From Pedobacter sp. HDW13 (GTDB lineage Bacteria > Bacteroidota > Bacteroidia > Sphingobacteriales > Sphingobacteriaceae): DNA of 64,000 bases. The DNA lies in contig NZ_CP049868.1 in NCBI RefSeq assembly GCF_011303555.1, positions 3,286,001-3,350,000 of the forward strand. Direction: 5' to 3'. Shown here in pieces: positions 26,639-33,984 of this stretch. The position numbers and the translations under genes were made by a program. The notes beneath the pieces are model-generated. The model was not told where the DNA came from. It worked only from the letters and a program-made list of their open reading frames with translations, and did not search any database. Each line of letters opens with the position of its first letter. The stretch's first letter is position 1.

Positions 26639-28387
26639 ATGAAAATGAACAGAAAATTTTTCGGTATGGCTGTGCTATGCCTTTTAATTGCCCGGTTTGG
26701 TATGGCTCAGCAGAAACTAAGCTTGCCCGATACTGCCAATTACATTATTCGGGATAGTGTTTTGATTAAAACCAATTATGGTATTACACTTTCTGCTGTT
26801 GTGGTGCAGAAAAAGGGCATCACAGCGAAGTTGCCCTGTGCGCTGATGTACCTGATTTATTCGGATACAAACAGAAGCCTTGCCGAAGCCAAATTTGCTG
26901 CTGATAAAGGTTATGTTGGCATTGTGGCTGATGCAAGAGGAAAGCGGCTCAGTCCCGATAATCCGGAACCTTATGAACACGAGGCGCGTGATGTGAATGC
27001 CGTAATTGATTGGATTGTAACCCAGCCATGGAGCGATGGCCGTGTGGGTATGTATGGCGGCAGTTTTTCGGGCTTTGCACAGTGGGCGGCTACCAAATAT
27101 TTGCACCCTGCTTTAAAAACAATTGTGCCCTATGTGGCTTCCATCCCAGGTTTAGGCTTGCCAATGGAGAACAATATTTTTTTAAACGCCAATTACCAAT
27201 GGGCTTTCCATGTTACCAACAATAAATATACCGACGATGTGGTGAATAACGACAATGCAAGGTGGGCACGTATGCGGAATAACTGGTGGCAAAGCGGAGC
27301 AGCCTATAACCGTATTGATAGTATAGATGGAACGCCTAATCCCTGGCTCCAAAAATGGATTTCGCATCCCGCTTACGATGCTTACTGGCAATCGATGGTG
27401 CCTTACGGCGAGGATTTTGCAAAGATTAATATTCCTGTGCTCAGCATTACGGGCTATTACGATGATGGGCAGGTTTCGGCGCTCGAATACCTCAGGGAGC
27501 ATTACAAATACAGGCCTTCTGCAGAACACTATCTGGTTATCGGTCCTTACGATCATTTTGGCGCACAAAAGGGAGGAGCAGCAACACTAAAGGGATATAA
27601 AGTCGATCCTGTGGCATTAATTAATACCAGGGAGCTCACTTTTGAATGGCTGGATCATATTTTAAAAGGAAAAGAAAGACCGGCACTGCTAAGGGATAAG
27701 ATTAATTTCGAAGTGATGGGTGCCAATGTATGGAAACACGTACCTGCTATGGACAAGGTAGAGGCTCATCAGGTTAGGTTTTATCTCGATCGTGCTCCAA
27801 ATGGTAACACTGTTTTATCCAGGATTAAACAGCGAAAAGAAACCTTTATTGTGCAAAGGGTTGATATGGTAGACAGGAACAGTTATTACAATGATTATTA
27901 TCCAAGCCAGATTATTAAGAAAGAAATTGATAAAACAAACGGCATTTTCTTTACCAGCAAAGCTTTTGATCGGGATGTATCGGTTAGTGGTTATTTAACA
28001 GGAACACTAAAGGCCATTATCAATAAAAAAGATATGGATGTTGGTTTGGTGCTTTATGAAATTACACCAGAAGGCGAATATTTTCAGCTATCCTATTTCC
28101 TGGGCCGGGCCAGTTACGCTAAAGATATGTCTCAGCGCAGGCTACTTACTCCGGGTAAAGCAGAAACCATACCTTTTTACAGGTCTAGATTTTTTAGCCG
28201 GCAATTAAGAAAAGGAAGCAGGCTGTTGGTGGTGCTCAACATTGATAAAAATCCTTTTGCCCAGGTAAATTATGGTAGCGGAAAAGATGTTAGCAAGGAA
28301 ACGGTAAAAGACGCCGGAAAGCCGTTGCAAATCCGCTGGTCGAATACAGGTTTCGTTGATCTCCAGGTTTCGGATACTAACTTTTGA
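26639..28387 (+). CDS. Secreted CocE/NonD family hydrolase (X-Pro dipeptidyl-peptidase S15 type)
   Basis: A 582-aa exported serine hydrolase with a signal peptide ending GMAQQ (about residue 24). The alpha/beta-hydrolase domain covers about 35-350. The nucleophile S142 lies in GGSFSG, an acid at D275/D276 is in GYYDDGQ, and H306 is in PYDHFG, all consistent with the family triad. The C-terminal jelly-roll domain (about 370-580) matches the X-Pro dipeptidyl-peptidase C-terminal domain. Members cleave proline dipeptides, glutaryl-acyl bonds or cocaine-like esters, so the natural substrate is open. It follows the LytTR gene by 17 bases and a hairpin lies after its stop. Confidence 0.9.
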   Translation: MKMNRKFFGMAVLCLLIARFGMAQQKLSLPDTANYIIRDSVLIKTNYGITLSAVVVQKKGITAKLPCALMYLIYSDTNRSLAEAKFAADKGYVGIVADARGKRLSPDNPEPYEHEARDVNAVIDWIVTQPWSDGRVGMYGGSFSGFAQWAATKYLHPALKTIVPYVASIPGLGLPMENNIFLNANYQWAFHVTNNKYTDDVVNNDNARWARMRNNWWQSGAAYNRIDSIDGTPNPWLQKWISHPAYDAYWQSMVPYGEDFAKINIPVLSITGYYDDGQVSALEYLREHYKYRPSAEHYLVIGPYDHFGAQKGGAATLKGYKVDPVALINTRELTFEWLDHILKGKERPALLRDKINFEVMGANVWKHVPAMDKVEAHQVRFYLDRAPNGNTVLSRIKQRKETFIVQRVDMVDRNSYYNDYYPSQIIKKEIDKTNGIFFTSKAFDRDVSVSGYLTGTLKAIINKKDMDVGLVLYEITPEGEYFQLSYFLGRASYAKDMSQRRLLTPGKAETIPFYRSRFFSRQLRKGSRLLVVLNIDKNPFAQVNYGSGKDVSKETVKDAGKPLQIRWSNTGFVDLQVSDTNF

Positions 28388-28410
28388 TCTGATTTTTAGT
28401 TAAAAAGAAA

Positions 28411-28433
28411 ACCCCGTTTAGTTTAAACGGGGT
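28411..28433 (-). terminator. Hairpin terminator between convergent genes
   Basis: ACCCCGTTTA (28411-28420) pairs with TAAACGGGGT (28424-28433) around a 3-base loop. On the minus strand the stem is followed by TTTCTTTTT, so it should terminate the downstream minus-strand gene. The plus-strand side lacks a strong U tract but may still help stop the peptidase transcript. Confidence 0.8.
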
Positions 28434-28460
28434 CTCTTACTGTTTGTTTGGTTTGTTGGT

Positions 28461-29108
28461 TTATTTTTCCAGTTGTACCAGAGCCTGGTCAATCTGCTTT
28501 TCTTTCCAGGCATCGATATTTGGATGGGTCATTTTGCTGATATTGGCGGCTACTGATAAAGAAGGGGTTGCATTTTTGGTAAACGATGCAATATCATTTA
28601 CGGTTGTGTTAAATATTTTAAGTGTGGTAAAAAACCACCTGTCCATATTTCTGATGTTTTGGAAATTGGTATTCGCACTTAAATATTCGTTGTTCGCTTT
28701 TTCACAGTAATCGTACTGAACTTTATCCAGTAGCATTAACTTATCGGTTATTTGTGCCAAAACTTCATTCGATAGTGCTAATCCTTTAATACCGATTACC
28801 CGGTTATTTAATATGAAATAGTCTAAACCTTCAAAAGTAATGGTAGTAAGGCTGGCCCTGTCGAAAATATGCTCTGCGGCTGGCAGGTTGGCCAGCTGCG
28901 ATGCTGATTTGTTGCGGCTATTATTGAAAGCGCGTCTTTGTGTTACCAAACGGTCAATCAGTGCATCGCCGTTTAATTTATTTGAAACTTCGAACATGCT
29001 TTCACCGTTTTTTGCCATTTGCTTTGCTGGTGTCAGGGTTTTAAGCTGCGCGTTGGTTAACAAAGTAATAAAACAAAGAATTGGCGTAAGGGAAAGGGTA
29101 ATTTTCAT
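28461..29108 (-). CDS. Hypothetical secreted protein
   Basis: A 215-aa protein from the ATG at 29108; an ATG six codons earlier is possible, but MKITLSLTPILCFIT is the clean signal peptide start. Cleavage is predicted near LLTNAQ. The mature protein is mostly helical with Asn-rich segments (FNNSRNKSASQLANL, MLLDKVQYDYCEKANNEYLSANTNFQNI) and no recognisable catalytic motif. It stands alone on the minus strand, convergent with the peptidase gene and separated from it by a terminator. I do not recognise the family. Confidence 0.7.
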   Translation of the reverse strand: MKITLSLTPILCFITLLTNAQLKTLTPAKQMAKNGESMFEVSNKLNGDALIDRLVTQRRAFNNSRNKSASQLANLPAAEHIFDRASLTTITFEGLDYFILNNRVIGIKGLALSNEVLAQITDKLMLLDKVQYDYCEKANNEYLSANTNFQNIRNMDRWFFTTLKIFNTTVNDIASFTKNATPSLSVAANISKMTHPNIDAWKEKQIDQALVQLEK

Positions 29109-29457
29109 TGTTCGGTTAATTTCCACAAAAATATACCTTTTTTGCTTAAACCGAAATATTTGTATGTTTAGTATTACAGTTTTAAAGCTTTTTTGCTATT
29201 TAGATATTGACAAATGTCATCAACATGATTTTTATGCATTTGATTCTGAACGCGATGTTGTTAAGTGCCTTGCCGGGCAGGAATTTTTTTAATCTAAAAC
29301 TAATCATCCAGCCATGTACGCATAGCTGGATCATTGTATTACAAAAAGATAGTTTAAGGCGTACAAATAAGTAATGGCCGGCAATACGCTGGTGATGATT
29401 GGATATTCGGCCTTAGAATATCCAATCGGGCTCGTATTGCAACGCTTGTGGAATGAC
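29109..29457. other. Intergenic region, promoter side of the hypothetical gene
   Basis: This 349-base gap between two minus-strand genes has no credible ORF. The only structure is a small hairpin (ATCCAGC at 29306-29312 with GCTGGAT at 29325-29331), which lies downstream of the endonuclease-like gene on the minus strand and could be its weak terminator. No clear promoter motif was found. Confidence 0.5.
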
Positions 29458-31521
29458 TTATTTAGAAAGATCGAATACGGTGAGTACGGCAGCATGATCT
29501 GAAGGCCATACATCGTCAATTTCGGGAGCAGTTCGGATAATTTTAGAAGCGATTGGTTTAATGCCCTGTCCCTTGTAATAAATATAATCAATCCGTGAGG
29601 TTTGCAAATGACCAAATATAGCAGCAAATGTTCCAGCCGGGTGGCTTAACTCATTGGGGTTAATGAATCTGTAAGTATCGGTATAACCACGCTCTAACAT
29701 TAATTTAGAGATTGGAAAAGCTACAGGGCCATAACCATTATGCAGGGGAGCAGCCCTTGCAGTCCAGTCGAGGTGGCTGCCTGAATTGAAATCGCCCGAA
29801 ACAATAACCGCCATATCGGTACCTTTAACAACAGGATCAATATCAGTATCCATATTTACTGCGGCATCGGCAGCACCAAGCATGGCATCTTCTTTTATCC
29901 AATCGTTTACATCCAAACCTTTGTTCAGGTAATAATCGGTGTATTCGGGGCGGTAAGCATACCTTAACCACCAGTCTGCTACCAAAATCTGCCTTGCATT
30001 GGGTAAGGTAATGATGCCTGGTGTAGATTTAAAAGGTTCTTTAGCGGTTAATTTGGTAATGGGGTAGCGGCTAAAAAGGGCAAGGTTTGCATTGGCCGAT
30101 GCGGTAATCATCTTGAAGTTTAGCGAGTCGGCAAGCATTTGTTGTGTGCCATAAGCTTCCTGCATGCAAATTACATCAGCCGAAGTGCTTCTGATGAGTT
30201 CCTTAACGCGGTTTTTGCCATTGTTGCCCATGTGTACGCCACCGTGCCAGATGTTCCACTGCAAAAGTTTTAATGTATTTTCTTTGCCCTGCATCGGAAC
30301 AACGGTTTTTGTGATATTGGTATTTTCTGCCTCAGGCTGGTATTTTTTTCCGTTTAAGGTAAAGTCCGAAATTGCGCCTTTTATGGTATTGCTAACTACT
30401 GCATGCTTTTGGATATCGAGCGTAACTAAAAAGTAATTGATACCACTTTTTAAAACAAATGGTTTGCCTGCGGTAAAGGTTAGTTTTTTTGCAGCCATGC
30501 TTCCATTTCCAAATAATTCAGTTCTTACGGCATCCCTGGCACTTTTACCTGTATAATAAACATGTACCCGCTCTATATCGGTTAAATGGGTTGTTCCTTC
30601 GAAGTTTAGTGTAAGTTCAGTTAGTTTTAATGGCTGCTCTGTTCCATTTATGGCTATGCGGAGCTTTAACAACTGGTCGTTTTTGGCTCCCTGCCCAGCA
30701 TCCCATTCACTTGCTATGGTAACCGCATTAAATACCTCCTGGTTTTTAGCTGCGAGAGCAAACAGTCTGTTGTCATTCGCTACCAGGTAAGCTAGTGGGA
30801 GATTGCCTTTGTAATTTAAACGTGTATTTCTGAGGTGATAGGCCTGATGTCCCTTCCCAACCAGATTCAGACATACATCATCTTTCAAATCATCAAAATT
30901 ATAATAAGCCTTAAGGTTTTTAAAATTAGGGTGCCTTGCCGTTAGTGGTTTCGAAGCCCAAAGTTGAAGCACCTGCTGGGGAATTGCGGTATTCCAGATT
31001 CTTACTTCATCAATTAGTCCGCCAAAAGTATTTTCAGCTTTATCGTATACGCCAATGGTTCCGGGCAAAATGGCCATTTTACCTTTTGAGGTACCAATGA
31101 GTTTGCCGTCCTGGTATAGTTTGGTTTCAGCGCCGTTATTACTTAAGGCAACATAATGCCATTTATCGTCAAGTACATTTGTTGAGGTGAGCTTAGCTGC
31201 GGGGCAGTGTAATTTTCCCTCGTGAATTTGCAGGGGTATTTCATCCAGTCCATCCAGGTTGCCGTACTCTCCAACACCAATTATGGTTTCAATTTTTTTC
31301 CAGCTTAAATCATTCCCTTTTATCCAGGCCTCTATGGTCCATGCTTTTTCCATAATGGGCATCCCGATACAGGGATTATTATCGGCCCCGTCTAAATGCA
31401 ATGCAAAATTGCTTGTTGCTCGCGGTTTCTGCGCTTTGGCAGCCAATAGGGTTAAGCAGGATAAAGTGTATAGTAAAAATAATTTCCGAAAAGGGAAAAG
31501 CTTGCGGTTTAGCGCTTTCAT
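29458..31521 (-). CDS. Secreted LamG-domain endonuclease/exonuclease/phosphatase family protein
   Basis: A 687-aa exported fusion with a signal peptide (about 1-30, ending AAKAQ). Residues about 35-225 are a LamG-like concanavalin fold (WTIEAWIKGND, FGGLIDEVRIWNT). Residues about 250-400 resemble the BNR-neuraminidase N-terminal beta domain. Residues about 415-687 are an EEP domain with its signatures: QWNIWHGG (metal-ligand Asn), MQEAYG (metal Glu), SGDFNS (catalytic Asp/Asn) and WPSDHAAV (Asp-His). EEP enzymes cut phosphodiesters or phosphate esters such as nucleic acids, inositol phosphates or sphingomyelin. The LamG part suggests surface or glycan binding. No operon partner is evident. 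Substrate unknown. Confidence 0.9.
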   Translation of the reverse strand: MKALNRKLFPFRKLFLLYTLSCLTLLAAKAQKPRATSNFALHLDGADNNPCIGMPIMEKAWTIEAWIKGNDLSWKKIETIIGVGEYGNLDGLDEIPLQIHEGKLHCPAAKLTSTNVLDDKWHYVALSNNGAETKLYQDGKLIGTSKGKMAILPGTIGVYDKAENTFGGLIDEVRIWNTAIPQQVLQLWASKPLTARHPNFKNLKAYYNFDDLKDDVCLNLVGKGHQAYHLRNTRLNYKGNLPLAYLVANDNRLFALAAKNQEVFNAVTIASEWDAGQGAKNDQLLKLRIAINGTEQPLKLTELTLNFEGTTHLTDIERVHVYYTGKSARDAVRTELFGNGSMAAKKLTFTAGKPFVLKSGINYFLVTLDIQKHAVVSNTIKGAISDFTLNGKKYQPEAENTNITKTVVPMQGKENTLKLLQWNIWHGGVHMGNNGKNRVKELIRSTSADVICMQEAYGTQQMLADSLNFKMITASANANLALFSRYPITKLTAKEPFKSTPGIITLPNARQILVADWWLRYAYRPEYTDYYLNKGLDVNDWIKEDAMLGAADAAVNMDTDIDPVVKGTDMAVIVSGDFNSGSHLDWTARAAPLHNGYGPVAFPISKLMLERGYTDTYRFINPNELSHPAGTFAAIFGHLQTSRIDYIYYKGQGIKPIASKIIRTAPEIDDVWPSDHAAVLTVFDLSK

Positions 31522-31775
31522 AAAATTGGTTTACTCTAGATGAATTATTGGTTAGCTGGCAGCTGTTAAAATGGTTTAACATAGCTAATGGCTGCTTACG
31601 GGTAAAACTAGATTAATTTTGTGTGATTTTTTATTTCTTCAATGCACAAACGTTTGTTTAGCCGCGTGGCTGCGCGGGTATAATTGAACAAGCTTAACAA
31701 TTTGGCTTACAATATGCCGTTTTACTTTTTTTACGAATTGTTTTTATTAAATTTCATTAATCAATTATTCAAGTA

Positions 31776-32612
31776 ATGATAAGTACTGATGCTGCCAACC
31801 TGTATTGTGTCTACAATACCATCAACCTGATTGAGCAGCGGTACGACCAGTCGATTTCGATCAAAGAGATCGAAGATGTTTCCAATTACTCTTACCGCAA
31901 TATTCAGCGGATTTTTAAATACAGCTGTGGCGAAACCATTGGCGCTTACCAGCAGAGGCTGCGCGTAGAAAATGCCTATAAATTAATTCTTTATACTAAG
32001 GAAAGCCTTACTACCATTGCACTAAAGGTTGGCTTTGCTAATCTGGCTTCGTTTTCAAAGGCTTTTAAACAGCATTTTGGCATTTCGCCCAAACTGGCCA
32101 AATCGGGTAAAACACAGTTGTTTAATACTACCCATTTGGTGCCGGTAAAAGCAGCAGGTGTGCTAAAGCCCGAAATTGTATATCTGCCAGCCGTAAAAGT
32201 TTATTATAAAAGTACTTTTATCCAGTACACCAACCCAGAGATTGAACAGTTGTGGGGTAATTTTGTAAAGCATGTATTTCCACTGCACGATACCGAATAT
32301 TTCGGCATTATTGCCGATGAACCCCTGATTAGAAATGAGCTGGCCTGTAAGTACGATGCCTGTGCTTCGCAACCGGCACAAGACGAAAAATTGCCGTCTA
32401 AAATGATAATGGGTGGCAGGTATGCCCAGTTTCTTCACAAAGGGAAATACGAAACTTTAGACGATACCTACCAGAAAATTTATGCTGGCTGGATTTTAGA
32501 TTGCGGACTTGAATTTTCGCATAGCCCCATTATCGAGCGTTACATCAGGCATGCCGATAATACCGAAAGTGAAGAAGAGCTGTTAACAGCGATACTGTTG
32601 CCATTAAAATAA
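31776..32612 (+). CDS. AraC family regulator with GyrI-like effector domain
   Basis: A 278-aa cytoplasmic regulator. The N-terminal AraC DNA-binding domain (about 15-112) has both helix-turn-helix segments: ISIKEIEDVSNYSYRNIQRIF and SLTTIALKVGFANLASFSKAF, with the GISPK ending. The C-terminal part (about 118-278) matches the GyrI-like small-molecule binding domain seen in MarA/Rob-type regulators. It is divergent from the LamG-EEP gene and lies 74 bases ahead of the agmatine-deiminase-like gene, which it may control. The effector is unknown. Confidence 0.92.
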   Translation: MISTDAANLYCVYNTINLIEQRYDQSISIKEIEDVSNYSYRNIQRIFKYSCGETIGAYQQRLRVENAYKLILYTKESLTTIALKVGFANLASFSKAFKQHFGISPKLAKSGKTQLFNTTHLVPVKAAGVLKPEIVYLPAVKVYYKSTFIQYTNPEIEQLWGNFVKHVFPLHDTEYFGIIADEPLIRNELACKYDACASQPAQDEKLPSKMIMGGRYAQFLHKGKYETLDDTYQKIYAGWILDCGLEFSHSPIIERYIRHADNTESEEELLTAILLPLK

Positions 32613-32613
32613 A

Positions 32614-32634
32614 GGTTGTCAATTTCAGACAACT
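32614..32634 (+). terminator. Small hairpin after the AraC-GyrI gene
   Basis: GTTGTC (32615-32620) pairs with GACAAC (32628-32633) around a 7-base loop immediately after the stop codon, and a T-rich stretch follows. It is a modest terminator or attenuator before the deiminase gene. Confidence 0.5.
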
Positions 32635-32653
32635 TTATAGTTTTTTATACGGC

Positions 32654-32661
32654 TAGTTTTG
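32654..32661 (+). promoter_or_regulatory. Candidate Bacteroidota -7 promoter element
   Basis: TAGTTTTG fits the TAnnTTTG consensus and lies 25 bases before the ATG of the deiminase gene, a typical leader length. No good -33 TTTG is seen at the usual spacing, so the assignment is tentative. Confidence 0.4.
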
Positions 32662-32686
32662 CCCTATAAAAAAAAGAATATTAATC

Positions 32687-33805
32687 ATGAAAAAAATGGG
32701 AATCATAATGATGTTATTACCAGCAGTTTTATTATCATGTACCGAAGGCGAATTAGATACAATTTCAAAGCCTTCTGATAGCGCTATTGTTTATACTATG
32801 CCCGATGAATCAGCTCCGCACGAAGGCACCTGGCTGCAATGGCCGCATCAATACCAGTATGGGGCAACTTACCGCAACAGGTTAGATGCTACCTGGGTTT
32901 CGATGGCAAAAGAACTGGCTTTAAGCGAAAAGGTACATGTTGTTGCTTACGATGAAACCGAGAAAAACCGGATTATTGCCTTACTTAAAACAGCTGATGC
33001 TCAGCTAAGCAATATCGATTTTAAAGTTTACCAAACTGATGATGTGTGGGTAAGGGATAACGGCCCTATCTATGTAAAGGATAAAAATGGTCAGCTTTTT
33101 ATTCAGGATTGGGGCTTTAATGGTTGGGGAGGCAAAGCCGAGTTTAGTAAGTGTGATGCTATACCTTCAAAAATAGCGGCCGATCAACAAATTAAGCGAA
33201 TAGACCTGAATGCAGTGATGATAAATGAGGGTGGTAGTGTTGAAGTTGATGGCCAGGGTGTACTTATGGCTTGTAAAAGTTCTATTCTGAATAAAAACAG
33301 AAACAGAGGAATGACTTTGCAGGAAGCCGAAGCTATATTTACCAAATATTTAGGCATCAGCAAATTTATCTGGCTTGAGGGTAAAGCAGGCCTCGATATT
33401 ACCGATATGCATATTGATGGATTTGCACGTTTCGCCAACGCTTCGACTATTATTACCATGAATGCAAACGATTTGGATTATTGGCAGGTTCCGGCGGCTG
33501 ATGCAGACAAACTATATGCTGCAACCGATAAAAAAGGAGCTGCCTATAACTTTGTAAAAGTTCCGCTTACTAAAAATGATGTGGTTACCACCTATGGTAA
33601 AAATTTAGGTAAGGCTTCCTATATCAATTACTATATCGCCAATAACCGCGTTTTAGTACCTAACTATAACGACCCAAATGATGCGGTAGCAAACGAAATC
33701 ATCCAGAAGCTGTACCCTGGTAAAAAGGTGGTAGGGATTGATTGCCGTAACCTATTTGCCAATGGTGGTATGGTGCATTGTGTTACGCAACAGCAACCGA
33801 GGTAA
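32687..33805 (+). CDS. Agmatine deiminase family lipoprotein
   Basis: A 372-aa guanidine-modifying enzyme with a lipoprotein signal (MLLPAVLLSC, lipid Cys at 18), so it should be anchored outside the cytoplasm. The pentein fold signatures are present: EGTWLQWPH (substrate entry), DDVWVRDNGP, NEGGSVEVDGQG, catalytic H242 (MHIDGF) and the nucleophile C365 (GMVHCVTQQ). Agmatine deiminases convert agmatine to N-carbamoylputrescine and ammonia; relatives act on peptidyl-arginine. Length matches the family. The location beside an AraC-GyrI regulator suggests inducible expression. Its export is unusual for a polyamine enzyme and hints at use of external agmatine or arginine-rich peptide. Confidence 0.9.
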   Translation: MKKMGIIMMLLPAVLLSCTEGELDTISKPSDSAIVYTMPDESAPHEGTWLQWPHQYQYGATYRNRLDATWVSMAKELALSEKVHVVAYDETEKNRIIALLKTADAQLSNIDFKVYQTDDVWVRDNGPIYVKDKNGQLFIQDWGFNGWGGKAEFSKCDAIPSKIAADQQIKRIDLNAVMINEGGSVEVDGQGVLMACKSSILNKNRNRGMTLQEAEAIFTKYLGISKFIWLEGKAGLDITDMHIDGFARFANASTIITMNANDLDYWQVPAADADKLYAATDKKGAAYNFVKVPLTKNDVVTTYGKNLGKASYINYYIANNRVLVPNYNDPNDAVANEIIQKLYPGKKVVGIDCRNLFANGGMVHCVTQQQPR

Positions 33806-33811
33806 AATTAG

Positions 33812-33848
33812 AGAGACTGTAGCTTGTTTCAACATAGCAACAGTCTCT
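33812..33848 (+). terminator. Hairpin after the deiminase gene
   Basis: AGAGACTGT (33812-33820) pairs perfectly with ACAGTCTCT (33840-33848) around a 19-base loop, seven bases after the stop codon. The T tract is weak (TCTC), so termination is probable but not certain. Confidence 0.6.
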
Positions 33849-33877
33849 TCTCAAACCAAACAATAATTTTCACAAAG

Positions 33878-33972
33878 AGAATCGTCATTTCGAGCGGAGT
33901 GTAACGGAGTCGAGAAATCTATTAGAGATTTCTCCATTCGCTGCGCTTCAGTCGAAATGACGATCATTCTCC
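33878..33972. repeat. Dispersed palindromic repeat (CGTCATTTCGA family), complete copy
   Basis: The outer arms CGTCATTTCGA (33883-33893) and TCGAAATGACG (33952-33962) are exact inverse complements. Inner arms GAGAAATCT (33912-33920) and AGATTTCTC (33926-33934) form a second hairpin. Flanking GAGAAT/ATTCTC extends the symmetry. It sits between two convergent genes and recurs at 53225 and 57205. Confidence 0.85.
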
Positions 33973-33984
33973 GGGTCTACCATC

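Noticed and set aside
28840..29292. Plus-strand ORF of 150 codons over the hypothetical secreted gene
   Set aside because: It is antisense to a gene with a clean signal peptide and has no family resemblance.
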